A stretch of 34,728 nucleotides of DNA, taken from positions 1 to 34,728 of the forward strand of contig JASLKC010000025.1 in the NCBI GenBank assembly GCA_030747785.1, written 5' to 3'. Of this stretch, positions 8,064-15,696 are shown piece after piece. The DNA is from Candidatus Poseidoniaceae archaeon. GTDB taxonomy: Archaea; Thermoplasmatota; Poseidoniia; Poseidoniales; Poseidoniaceae. The notes beneath the pieces were generated by a model. That model worked only from the letters and a program-made list of their open reading frames with translations. It did no database searches and had not been told where the DNA came from. A program made the translations under genes and the position numbers. The first letter of the stretch is position 1. Every line of letters begins with the position of its first letter.

Positions 8064-8723
8064 TTAGAGTAATCTAACTAAATCCGCGAGTACTGCTGCT
8101 GGGTCATTTGCTTTGGTTACGCCACTTGCGAGTAGTACACCTTCAGCTCCGAGTTCAATCGCTTTAGCAACATCAGCACCATTTTTCACTCCAGCCCCAC
8201 AGAGAATGCGGACATCTGGATTGACCTCCTTAACTACAGCAACAGTATCAGTGACTATTGAAGGGTCAGCAGTTGTAACAGAAATATCTCCCCCGATTAA
8301 TTCTGGAGGTTCTACTGCGATGAATGTTGGACCAAGGGCTGCTAATGCTCTAGCCTCATCGACATTTGCTGCGCATGCACAGATGGGGAATCCCTCGGGA
8401 AGCATTGCCATTAGGTCTCGAACGTGGTCGATTGAAACTTTGTGCTCAGCGTGATTGATTATTGTTCCAACTGCACCTCTTTCAATAGCGGTTTGCGGCT
8501 CTAACCATCCGGTATGCGATCCTTGGCCAACCGGGTCAAGGTGTTGGGACCAGACCTCTAATCCATCTACAGATGCAACTGCTCCAAGGTCGAAAGCGCT
8601 GGCTACAGCAACCATTCTTGCAGATGTTTCAGTTGCGGCCATATGGGCCGCAAGACTCTCTGCTGCATGTCCTAATGCGGTCGTGTAAGTCTTGAAATTC
8701 ACGACTACTAGTGGCGCTGCCAT
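8064..8723 (-). CDS. tpiA: Triosephosphate isomerase (archaeal type)
   Basis: Interconverts dihydroxyacetone phosphate and glyceraldehyde 3-phosphate in glycolysis and gluconeogenesis. I choose the ATG at 8723, giving 219 residues and the family N-terminus MAAPLVVVNFKTY; a longer frame upstream only adds unrelated sequence. Catalytic residues are visible: Asn and Lys in NFK, His in IINHAEH, and the general base Glu in IAVEPPELIGG. The phosphate-binding loops CGAGVKNG and GVLLASGV are also present. The short length is typical of archaeal tetrameric enzymes, about 30 residues shorter than bacterial ones. It starts 40 bases after the nucleotidyltransferase gene on the same strand and is probably co-transcribed with it. 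Confidence 0.95.
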   Translation of the reverse strand: MAAPLVVVNFKTYTTALGHAAESLAAHMAATETSARMVAVASAFDLGAVASVDGLEVWSQHLDPVGQGSHTGWLEPQTAIERGAVGTIINHAEHKVSIDHVRDLMAMLPEGFPICACAANVDEARALAALGPTFIAVEPPELIGGDISVTTADPSIVTDTVAVVKEVNPDVRILCGAGVKNGADVAKAIELGAEGVLLASGVTKANDPAAVLADLVRLL

Positions 8724-8763
8724 GTATTGGGCCACTATGTGGACACATTTGATGCCTACGGCA

Positions 8764-9735
8764 TCAGAAAGTTCCACCGGTCTGGATGTGGCCGGCTGGA
8801 ACTGAGGCACCATGGTCGATCACCACATCGTGAAGTTGAGCACCTTCACCAATGATGGCTCCTTCACCAACTAAGCAGCCCTCGATAACCGCACCATTTG
8901 CAATGTGAGCGCCTTGGAGTAGAGTGGAATCTATGACTTCGCCATCGATTGTACAACCGGCTTGGACCATTGAAAATGCAGCCTTGGCAGAGCCCGTTTC
9001 GACCCAGGAATTTCCTTGGATTGTTCCGCTTGAGAATCTTCCCTCTGCAATACAGGTACGCACTCCATCACTCCAGGAGTTTGGCGTACCTGCGTCGATG
9101 AAATATCCTTGGAATGGGAATCCACTCAATCTTCCCTCTTCTGCAAGACGAGGAAATACATCTCTTTCCAAACTGTGCCGTCCTTGAGGCATGACATCAA
9201 AAACGTCGTCTTCAAGGATGTATGAACCTGCGTTAATCAGATTTGAAAATACTTCCTCAGGCTTTGGTTTTTCCTTGAATTGGGTAACCATCGAATCATC
9301 ATCAAGACCGACGATGCCGAATCTTGTCGGGTCCTCCACTTCCCATAATGCAAGAGTGCCTGTCACTCCTTTGGAGTCGTGCTGTGCAAGCATTGGCTCT
9401 AAGTTCAGGGATGAGACAATATCTCCATTGAAACAAGCGAAGCGTCCAGAAATTATGTCCCTACAATTACCGAGGGCACCGCCAGTACCGAGTGGCTCAT
9501 CTTCTGGAACAATTCTGACATCGAAGTCGACATCTGCATCGCGGAAGTATTGTTCAATCACGTCGACCTTGTAGCCTCCAGCCACTACTACTTCGTCAAC
9601 TAAATCTGCAGGAACGCCCTCCACAACACGCTCTAGCAAAGTACGGTCGAGCATTGGTAGGAGTGGCTTCGGGATGGTATTGGTCCACGGTCGTAACCTC
9701 GAACCTATGCCACCAGCGAGAACGACTACCTGCAT
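8764..9735 (-). CDS. Sugar-1-phosphate nucleotidyltransferase with left-handed beta-helix
   Basis: Transfers a nucleotide from NTP to a sugar 1-phosphate to make an activated sugar (NDP-glucose, NDP-mannose or similar) for glycosylation or polysaccharide synthesis. The start at 9735 gives the family N-terminus MQVVVLAGGIGSRLRPWT, 323 residues. The signature G-G-x-G-x-R-L-x-P and the PKPLLPML motif bind NTP. Other family elements are EDEPLGTGGAL, CFNGDIVSS and NAGSYILEDDV. Residues about 245-323 hold hexapeptide repeats (DGEVIDSTLLQGAHIANGAV) that form a left-handed beta-helix. That is the layout of archaeal mannose-1-phosphate guanylyltransferase-like or glucose-1-phosphate thymidylyltransferase-like enzymes. 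Exact sugar and base cannot be assigned. The frame extends upstream to 9804, but that extension does not look like the family. Confidence 0.88.
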   Translation of the reverse strand: MQVVVLAGGIGSRLRPWTNTIPKPLLPMLDRTLLERVVEGVPADLVDEVVVAGGYKVDVIEQYFRDADVDFDVRIVPEDEPLGTGGALGNCRDIISGRFACFNGDIVSSLNLEPMLAQHDSKGVTGTLALWEVEDPTRFGIVGLDDDSMVTQFKEKPKPEEVFSNLINAGSYILEDDVFDVMPQGRHSLERDVFPRLAEEGRLSGFPFQGYFIDAGTPNSWSDGVRTCIAEGRFSSGTIQGNSWVETGSAKAAFSMVQAGCTIDGEVIDSTLLQGAHIANGAVIEGCLVGEGAIIGEGAQLHDVVIDHGASVPAGHIQTGGTF

Positions 9736-9804
9736 GGATACTGCCACCTGCAGATGGCACTTGAACCCAACCCTCAGCCGTCGTGGCTTAATCGCATCAT
9801 TCAA

Positions 9805-9833
9805 GGAGGTCCCTCCGGTGGGCAGAACCGGAG
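9805..9833 (+). promoter_or_regulatory. Leader hairpin masking the sucC Shine-Dalgarno
   Basis: CTCCGGT (9813-9819) and ACCGGAG (9827-9833) are perfectly complementary with a 7-base loop. The 3' arm contains GGAG, placed 6 bases before the sucC ATG. The same CTCC can instead pair with an upstream GGAG at 9805-9808. The two pairings exclude each other, as in a translational switch. Whether the upstream GGAG is transcribed is unknown. Confidence 0.35.
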
Positions 9834-9839
9834 AGGAAC

Positions 9840-11048
9840 ATGAATATCCACGAATATCAAGGAAAGGCGCTGTTCAAAGCGAACGGCGTATCCGTCCTAG
9901 AGGGAATACACTGCACCGATGTAGCAGGAGCCCTTGCAGCATATGACAGCCTTGGAAGTAAAGTTGTAGCTGTTAAGTCGCAAATACATGCTGGCGGTCG
10001 TGGAAAGGGTAACCTATACCATCCAGAGACTAGGGAATTGGTCATGGAAGGTGGAGTGAAAATCGCCTTCTCCAGAGAGGAAGTTGAGGAGTATTCAAGC
10101 AATATTCTCGGTAATATGCTAGTTACAATTCAGTCGGGTGAAGAAGGGAAATTAGTCAACAATATCTACATTGAATCCGGATGCGATATCGCTCACGAAT
10201 ACTATCTTGCACTACTTGTGGACCGTGAAAATAAGTCTGTTCTTATCATGGCTTCGACCGAGGGTGGAATGGATATCGAGCATGTTGCTGAACACACACC
10301 TGAAAAAATTCACAAGATCAACATCGATCCAAACTCCGGACTTCTCGGATTCCAAAAGCGTGACCTTGGTATGGCTTTGGGACTATCGGGAGCATCTCTC
10401 AAATCATTTTTCAAGATGCTTGGAAAACTGTACGACCTATTCATCTCCAATGATTGTGCTATGGTTGAAGTCAACCCCTTGGTACGAACCAATGCGGATG
10501 AAATAATTGCATTAGATGCAAAAGTCGGTTTTGATGAGAATGCTGAATTCCGTCACCGTGATTGGGACGACCTTCGAGACCTCTCCGAGGAAGAAGATGT
10601 CGAGACTAGGGCTAAGGAAACTGGACTTTCATATGTCAAACTCGACGGAAATATCGGGTGTTTGGTAAATGGTGCAGGACTGGCAATGGCAACAATGGAC
10701 GTCATCAAATTATACGGTGGAGAGCCGGCAAATTTCCTTGATGTCGGTGGCGGTGCTGACGAAGAACAAGTCAAGACTGCTTTCTCTATTATTCTTGAAG
10801 ACCCAAATGTGAAAGGGATCTTAGTCAACATCTTTGGTGGAATTATGCGTTGCGATATTATCGCAAGAGGAGTCATCGCTGCCACAAAGGCTCTGAGCCT
10901 AGATGTGCCCTTAGTAGTGCGTTTAGCCGGAACAAATGTCGATGAAGGCAAGGCTATTCTCGCAGAATCTGGACTCAATATTCATCCTGCTGACGATTTA
11001 GCAGAAGGCGCACAGAAGATTGTTGCATTAATTGGTGGAGGTGCTTGA
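9840..11048 (+). CDS. sucC: Succinyl-CoA synthetase (ADP/GDP-forming) beta subunit
   Basis: The beta subunit binds the nucleotide and, with SucD, converts succinyl-CoA to succinate with formation of ATP or GTP in the citric acid cycle. It has 402 residues and starts with the canonical [12 protein letters not shown]. The ATP-grasp domain covers about residues 1-240 ([17 protein letters not shown], then MVEVNPLV with Asp/Asn Mg2+ ligands). The C-terminal ligase domain contains [21 protein letters not shown] and the subunit-contact region. GGAG lies 6 bases before the ATG. sucD follows after a single base. The frame and key motifs are intact. It diverges from the sugar nucleotidyltransferase gene. 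Confidence 0.97.
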   Translation: MNIHEYQGKALFKANGVSVLEGIHCTDVAGALAAYDSLGSKVVAVKSQIHAGGRGKGNLYHPETRELVMEGGVKIAFSREEVEEYSSNILGNMLVTIQSGEEGKLVNNIYIESGCDIAHEYYLALLVDRENKSVLIMASTEGGMDIEHVAEHTPEKIHKINIDPNSGLLGFQKRDLGMALGLSGASLKSFFKMLGKLYDLFISNDCAMVEVNPLVRTNADEIIALDAKVGFDENAEFRHRDWDDLRDLSEEEDVETRAKETGLSYVKLDGNIGCLVNGAGLAMATMDVIKLYGGEPANFLDVGGGADEEQVKTAFSIILEDPNVKGILVNIFGGIMRCDIIARGVIAATKALSLDVPLVVRLAGTNVDEGKAILAESGLNIHPADDLAEGAQKIVALIGGGA

Positions 11049-11049
11049 A

Positions 11050-11973
11050 ATGGCAATTTGGATTCAAGAAGATGCAAAGGTACTCGTTCAGGGAATTACC
11101 GGAAAGCAAGGTATGTTCCATGCTGGTAAGATGGTCGAATATGGCACCAACCTAGTTGGTGGAGTTACCCCCGGAAAGGGTGGCCAAACTGTCGAACTAG
11201 AGGGAGGAAATTACCCTGTATTCAATAGCATGGTCGGTGCAATTACTGAAACCGATGCAGATGCAACAGTGATCTATGTGCCACCTCCATTTGCTGGTGA
11301 AGCAATTATCGAAGCAGCAAATGCATTCCACACCGTGAAAGGTGAGGGAGTAATTGTGTGCATTACTGAAGGTATTCCTACACTTGACATGGTCAAGGCT
11401 ACAGCATATGTGGCAAACCGACCCGGTGTACGCCTGATTGGACCAAATTGCCCAGGTATCATTACACCAGGAGAAAACGGTGGAGCCAAACTCGGCATTA
11501 TGCCTGGACATATTCACGCAAAGGGAAGAATCGGAATTGTTTCCAAATCTGGAACACTCACATATGAGGCAGTTGCTCAAACTATGAGTATCGATGAAGG
11601 TCAATCGACCTGCATTGGTATTGGTGGCGACCCTGTAAATGGTACTGGATTCATCGAGTGCCTATCCGCCTTCCAAAACGATCCTCAAACAGAAGCCATT
11701 GTCATGATCGGCGAAATCGGCGGAAATGCTGAACAAGAAGCCGCAGAATGGGCTACTGCAAATTGCACTAAGCCGATTGTTGGATTCGTAGCAGGAGCTA
11801 CCGCACCACCTGGAAAGAGGATGGGCCATGCTGGCGCCATCATCTCTGGTGGAAAGGGTACTGCTGAGGAAAAGTTCGCTGCTTTTGAAGCCGCAGGTAT
11901 CGCATGTGCACGCGACCCAAGTGAACTAGGTCAAGTATTGCTTACAAGCCTCAAGGCTGCAGGTCTACGCTGA
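11050..11973 (+). CDS. sucD: Succinyl-CoA synthetase alpha subunit
   Basis: The alpha subunit binds CoA and carries the phosphorylated histidine of succinyl-CoA synthetase. The start at 11050 gives [21 protein letters not shown], 307 residues. The CoA-binding Rossmann domain includes GITGKQG and [28 protein letters not shown] marks the domain junction. The active-site loop [20 protein letters not shown] carries the phospho-histidine. A strong site GGAGGTG (11037-11043) lies inside the end of sucC, so translation is coupled, with one base between stop and start. The stop is 3 bases from the convergent zinc-ribbon gene. Confidence 0.97.
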   Translation: MAIWIQEDAKVLVQGITGKQGMFHAGKMVEYGTNLVGGVTPGKGGQTVELEGGNYPVFNSMVGAITETDADATVIYVPPPFAGEAIIEAANAFHTVKGEGVIVCITEGIPTLDMVKATAYVANRPGVRLIGPNCPGIITPGENGGAKLGIMPGHIHAKGRIGIVSKSGTLTYEAVAQTMSIDEGQSTCIGIGGDPVNGTGFIECLSAFQNDPQTEAIVMIGEIGGNAEQEAAEWATANCTKPIVGFVAGATAPPGKRMGHAGAIISGGKGTAEEKFAAFEAAGIACARDPSELGQVLLTSLKAAGLR

Positions 11974-11976
11974 GAT

Positions 11977-13239
11977 TCAATTCGGCGGACTGCGCTTTGG
12001 GCCACCAGGTGGGCCACGTTTTGGGCCGCCAGGAGGGCCGCCTCGCTTTGGAGGACCGCCGCCACTTGGACCGGGAGGGCCGCCTCGCTTTGGAGGGCCT
12101 CCGCCACTTGGACCAGATGGACCACCTCGCTTTGGAGGACCGCCACGACTTGGACCGGGTGGACCGCCGCGACTTGGACCGGGTGGACCACCTCGCTTTG
12201 GAGGACCACCACCAGATGGACCTGGAGCATCCTCGTCCTCGAACATCGCACCGCAATGGGGACAAGTGTTGTCGGATTCTTTGACAAGGCCTTCACAGAC
12301 TTCGCAAGCAAACATCTCTTCATCGGATTCTGGTTCAGCCTTGGGTGTAGCAATACCTGGTCCGATTACCTTCTCGATAGAACCATCCTTTGAACGGAAA
12401 AGGCTGATCTCAACTACGGCATCCATTCCTTTGAGGGCAATCTCTGTAGAGATTGCATGTTCGAAAGCCGAGGACAAATCCCCGGGGGTATCGAGTACTC
12501 GACCGTCATCAACATATGTGACATTGACATTAAGGAGTCCACCTTCTAATTTGATCTGAGGTGTTTCAACTGCAACTCCACGCTTGCGAGCAACACGACG
12601 AACAGCAACCTCTGACATTCTGCGGTAGAGTGCTTCGTTTCCAGCATCTCCCTTACCTCCACCAATAGTGCTCTCAAGGAAATCTGCCGCACTGTTATCA
12701 GCACCACCCCCTCTTAGATGGGATGGTAATTCTCCACCGATTGAACTGAGCACATTTGCGGCGGATTCCTGATTCATCTGTAACCATTGGCTACGACGCT
12801 CATTCTTCACCTGGCGTTCTGCTTCAGCAATACGGTTGACCATTGCATCGGTTGGAGATAATGATGGATTCTGGGAAACTGAAATTCCACCTGGTGTGAA
12901 TGGGCCTTCGCCCTGTAAAGGAGGCATTCCTTGTTGAAGTTCTGGATTTGGAGGCATCTGGCCCGGTTGCATGCCTTGAGCGATTTGTCCCATTAGGTCT
13001 GGCATCATCCCAGGAGGCATTCCTACGCCGCCCATGTTCTGGGCATTTTGCTGGATTACAGCCTCGCCAGAAACCACTCCGAAATTGCGTCCACCAGCGA
13101 CCTGTTGGCCGGATAGCCCGACATTGCCAACACCGGGAATTGCGCCTGCTCGACTAAGTTCTTGACGAGAACCACATTCAGGACAGAATATGCTGTCATC
13201 TGGAATTACTTCAATGCAAGAGCCGCACTGCATACCCAT
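11977..13239 (-). CDS. Double zinc-ribbon protein with Gly/Pro/Lys/Arg repeat tail
   Basis: Unknown function, 420 residues (starting at 13233 would remove two). An N-terminal zinc ribbon has Cys5, Cys8, Cys19 and Cys22 (CGSC...CPECGS). Next comes a Met/Pro/Gln/Gly-rich linker (about 30-130). A mixed alpha/beta region follows (about 180-295), with RRMSEVAVRRVARKRGV and a beta segment LLNVNVTYVDDGRVLD. A second zinc ribbon (ACEVCEG...CPHCGAMF) is followed by a tail of about 80 residues built from GGPPKRGGPPGPS units. The basic, disordered RGG-like tail resembles RNA-binding or condensate-forming tails; this is an inference from composition. It diverges from the hpnE operon. An inverted repeat lies directly upstream of the start. 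Confidence 0.8.
   Translation of the reverse strand: MGMQCGSCIEVIPDDSIFCPECGSRQELSRAGAIPGVGNVGLSGQQVAGGRNFGVVSGEAVIQQNAQNMGGVGMPPGMMPDLMGQIAQGMQPGQMPPNPELQQGMPPLQGEGPFTPGGISVSQNPSLSPTDAMVNRIAEAERQVKNERRSQWLQMNQESAANVLSSIGGELPSHLRGGGADNSAADFLESTIGGGKGDAGNEALYRRMSEVAVRRVARKRGVAVETPQIKLEGGLLNVNVTYVDDGRVLDTPGDLSSAFEHAISTEIALKGMDAVVEISLFRSKDGSIEKVIGPGIATPKAEPESDEEMFACEVCEGLVKESDNTCPHCGAMFEDEDAPGPSGGGPPKRGGPPGPSRGGPPGPSRGGPPKRGGPSGPSGGGPPKRGGPPGPSGGGPPKRGGPPGGPKRGPPGGPKRSPPN
11980..12225 (-). repeat. GC-rich tandem repeat coding for a GGPPKRGGPPGPS tail
   Basis: Imperfect units of about 27-42 bp repeat the words cctcgctttgga and ccacttggacc on the plus strand. They stay in frame with the zinc-ribbon gene, encoding GPS(G/R)GGPPKRGGPP units. 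Local GC is far above the rest of the window. Array length is likely to vary between strains through slippage. Confidence 0.8.
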
Positions 13240-13254
13240 CCCCTCGTAGAGGGG
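13240..13254. promoter_or_regulatory. Inverted repeat in the divergent promoter region
   Basis: CCCCTC-GTA-GAGGGG is a perfect inverted repeat with 6-bp arms directly before the start codon of the zinc-ribbon gene. A TATA-like TTTATTGG (minus strand, about 13267-13274) lies about 20 bases further upstream. The repeat could be an operator or a short mRNA hairpin at the 5' end. Confidence 0.35.
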
Positions 13255-13349
13255 CTGGGTTGATTCCCAATAAAGCCTTGTGACGCTGAGAGCGTATTAT
13301 CTGTCCACTTCAGGAGAAGGTTCATCCACACCGAGCCAGACCATTGACC

Positions 13350-14711
13350 ATGCGAGGGCGCACCATTGCGGTCATCGGCGGAGGCCTCGCAGGAATTACT
13401 TCTGCCATTGCATTGGCTGATGCTGAGTGCAAGGTCACCTTGTTTGAAGCAAGAGGGCACCTTGGAGGTAGAGTTGGTAGTGTCAAACATCCACGTCTCG
13501 GTATCGAAGTGGACAACTGCCAGCATGCTGCATTCCGAGTATATGATCGCTTTTTCCAATTGATCGGAAGAGCCGGTGCACAGAATATTGTGAAGATACA
13601 ACCCAAAACCAACCTGATGTTTGCATCACCTCAGAAAAAGAACTTCGCTGCACTTGCTACTGGAAAGATGGCACCACCTAACCATATGGTAAGATCAATG
13701 CTGAAATTTCCATTCCTGGGCCTATTGGACAAACTCAAGATGCGCGCAGTCGTGAAGGCCCTGAGTAAATTCGATGATGAAAGTCAATGGGAACTCGATG
13801 ATATTAATTTCAGAACTTGGCTTGAATCCAAGGGGCAAACAAAACGTGCAATAAACCGTTTTTTCGGTTTCTTTACGATGGCTGCACTAAATATCGATAT
13901 TGATGAAGCAAGTGCTGCACAAGGGATTATGTTACTCCGCCACGGATTATTTGGCGCCGCTGATGCCTTTGATGTTGTAGCATTTACCAACCATCTCGGA
14001 GCTGCAATGGAAGGTGCATTCTCTGACGCACTTGAAAATGCGGGCGTTGAGGTCAAACTCAACAACTCGGTGAAGTCGCTCGATGAACTTACAGAATTCG
14101 ATGCGATTGTTGTCGCACTTCCACCCCATTTAGCGGCCCAAATAACTGGAATGAAAAATGAACTTGAATATCGTGCATTGATTGGCATTCACGCGTTCTA
14201 TAGGGGAAATAGGTTGCCAAAAGATTTCAGTTTTGCCACAATGGTAGATGAACCCTTAATCCAGATGATTTTCAACCGTGATAACGAGATAGATAACCAA
14301 GTTGAGGAAGGTGTGCAATGGATCACAGTACCGGTATCTGCCGCTGACCCACATCTAAAAACAAGTGATGAAGAGATGTTATCAGAATTAGATCGGGTTC
14401 TCGATTCACTTTGGCCAGACGGTAAGGATGTAGAGCGTATCGACCACTTGATTGTAAAGACTCCAAAAGCAACCTTTGCACCCACTCCTGGAAGTGCTGC
14501 TCACAGGCCTAAGGTCGATGCATTAGGAGAAAATATCGCCCTTGCCGGCTCACATACAATGACTGGATGGCCATCTACTATGGAGGGTGCAGTACGTTCA
14601 GGATTAACTGCAGCCGCACACATTCTTGGACGAGATTATTCTCATGACCAACCTTGGGAGGGTTGGCCCAGTAGCCCGAAAAGAGGCGAAGAAGGCTGGA
14701 GGGTTTGGTGA
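13350..14711 (+). CDS. hpnE: Squalene-associated FAD-dependent desaturase / hydroxysqualene dehydroxylase
   Basis: In bacteria HpnE performs the last step of the three-enzyme squalene route, reducing hydroxysqualene to squalene. The ATG at 13350 gives 453 residues. The N-terminus is an FAD-binding Rossmann motif (TIAVIGGGLAGITSAIAL, then LFEARGHLGGRVGS). The segment GIEVDNCQHAAFRVYDRF matches the HpnE type, where CrtI carotene desaturases differ. The C-terminal FAD motif is LAGSHTMTGWPSTMEGAVRSG. The middle part has the ALNIDIDEASAAQG helix typical of the amine-oxidase-like desaturase group. A carotenoid desaturase role cannot be excluded by sequence alone, but overlap with hpnC by one base (TGATG) and the following hpnD strongly favour squalene. 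It is the first gene of a likely four-gene operon. Confidence 0.87.
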   Translation: MRGRTIAVIGGGLAGITSAIALADAECKVTLFEARGHLGGRVGSVKHPRLGIEVDNCQHAAFRVYDRFFQLIGRAGAQNIVKIQPKTNLMFASPQKKNFAALATGKMAPPNHMVRSMLKFPFLGLLDKLKMRAVVKALSKFDDESQWELDDINFRTWLESKGQTKRAINRFFGFFTMAALNIDIDEASAAQGIMLLRHGLFGAADAFDVVAFTNHLGAAMEGAFSDALENAGVEVKLNNSVKSLDELTEFDAIVVALPPHLAAQITGMKNELEYRALIGIHAFYRGNRLPKDFSFATMVDEPLIQMIFNRDNEIDNQVEEGVQWITVPVSAADPHLKTSDEEMLSELDRVLDSLWPDGKDVERIDHLIVKTPKATFAPTPGSAAHRPKVDALGENIALAGSHTMTGWPSTMEGAVRSGLTAAAHILGRDYSHDQPWEGWPSSPKRGEEGWRVW

Positions 14712-15667
14712 TGGCTGAAAAGTTTGATTGGGGCGAGCATTCACTCGAACCTGTTTTCCTTGCCGGCTGGGATACCAAGCAAGACAACGAATCTGCACAG
14801 GCGTACTGCTCGCTAATTGCGCGTTCTCATTATGAGAATTTCATCATCTCAAATAAGTTCACACCGGCTCAAATAAGACAACACATCGAGAATGTCTACG
14901 CATTTTGTCGCTATGGAGATGACCTCGGTGATGAGGCACCTTTCCCTGAAGAGGGGAGATTGATATTGCTAGATGCATGGGAGGATGACCTTGCAGAAGC
15001 TGCAAAAAACGACTGGTCTGGAAATCCAAGGCATCCAATTTTGCGTGCCATTCAAATCACAAGTAGGGAGTTTTCTATTCCACATGAGCCATATTGGAAA
15101 TTGATTCAAGCATTCAAGATGGACCAAACAAAGAAACGATATTCCGATTGGTCTGAACTCGAGAACTACTGTATCCACTCTGCAGATCCTGTCGGCCATC
15201 TCTTCCTCTACGTCTATGGGCATGATGATGAGAATATGCGAAATATCTCAAATGCCACATGTACGGCGTTACAACTCGCTAACCATTGGCAAGATATTTC
15301 TAGAGATTGGGAACAAGGCCGTTCATACATACCCCAAACTACTCTTGACAAATACGACATTTCATGGGAGCAGTACTCTAAGTGTGTAGCCACTGACTCA
15401 TGGCGTTCGATGTTGAAGTTTGAAGTTGAAAGAGCACAGAAACTCTTTGATGAAGGCAAGGAATTATGGGGGCTGGTAAACCCTCATCTTGCAGTTGATT
15501 TGATGATGTTCACCAAGGGTGGTGAAGCCGTCTTAGAAAGCATCAGAAAGCAACACTACGACACATGGACTAAGCGTCCAAGAGTCTCCAAACTCAAGCA
15601 GATGCTTCTATTTTTCAAGGCCAAGAGGGCTTGGCGTAAAGCAGGTCGTTACGCCCGTAGGGCGTGA
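14711..15667 (+). CDS. hpnC: Squalene synthase-like HpnC (hydroxysqualene synthase)
   Basis: HpnC converts presqualene diphosphate to hydroxysqualene. It has 318 residues; the ATG at 14711 overlaps the hpnE stop by one base. The all-alpha trans-isoprenyl diphosphate synthase fold is indicated by two acidic motifs. The first is Y68-G-D-D-L-G-D-E75. The second is QDISRDWEQGRSYIP starting at Gln194, with Asp195 and Asp199. The N-terminal block AYCSLIARSHYENFII and the FCRYGDDLGDE form are those of HpnC, where CrtB phytoene synthases usually show DxxxD with a different flank. The product would act on the HpnD intermediate made by the next gene. About 30 bases separate it from hpnD. Confidence 0.87.
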   Translation: MAEKFDWGEHSLEPVFLAGWDTKQDNESAQAYCSLIARSHYENFIISNKFTPAQIRQHIENVYAFCRYGDDLGDEAPFPEEGRLILLDAWEDDLAEAAKNDWSGNPRHPILRAIQITSREFSIPHEPYWKLIQAFKMDQTKKRYSDWSELENYCIHSADPVGHLFLYVYGHDDENMRNISNATCTALQLANHWQDISRDWEQGRSYIPQTTLDKYDISWEQYSKCVATDSWRSMLKFEVERAQKLFDEGKELWGLVNPHLAVDLMMFTKGGEAVLESIRKQHYDTWTKRPRVSKLKQMLLFFKAKRAWRKAGRYARRA

Positions 15668-15696
15668 AACACAAATTACCCTCATACTCATAACTG

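Noticed and set aside
8724-8813. Longer N-terminus for triosephosphate isomerase
   Set aside because: The extra residues overlap the upstream gene and do not resemble the family; MAAPLVVVNFKTY is the expected start.
11197-11604. Open frame antisense to sucD
   Set aside because: Its composition is that of a reverse-strand shadow, it has no promoter or ribosome site, and the sucD frame is certain.
11980-12225. GC-rich tandem repeat as a replication origin or mobile element end
   Set aside because: It stays in frame and encodes the tail of the zinc-ribbon protein; no target duplications, transposase or Orc1/Cdc6 gene is nearby.
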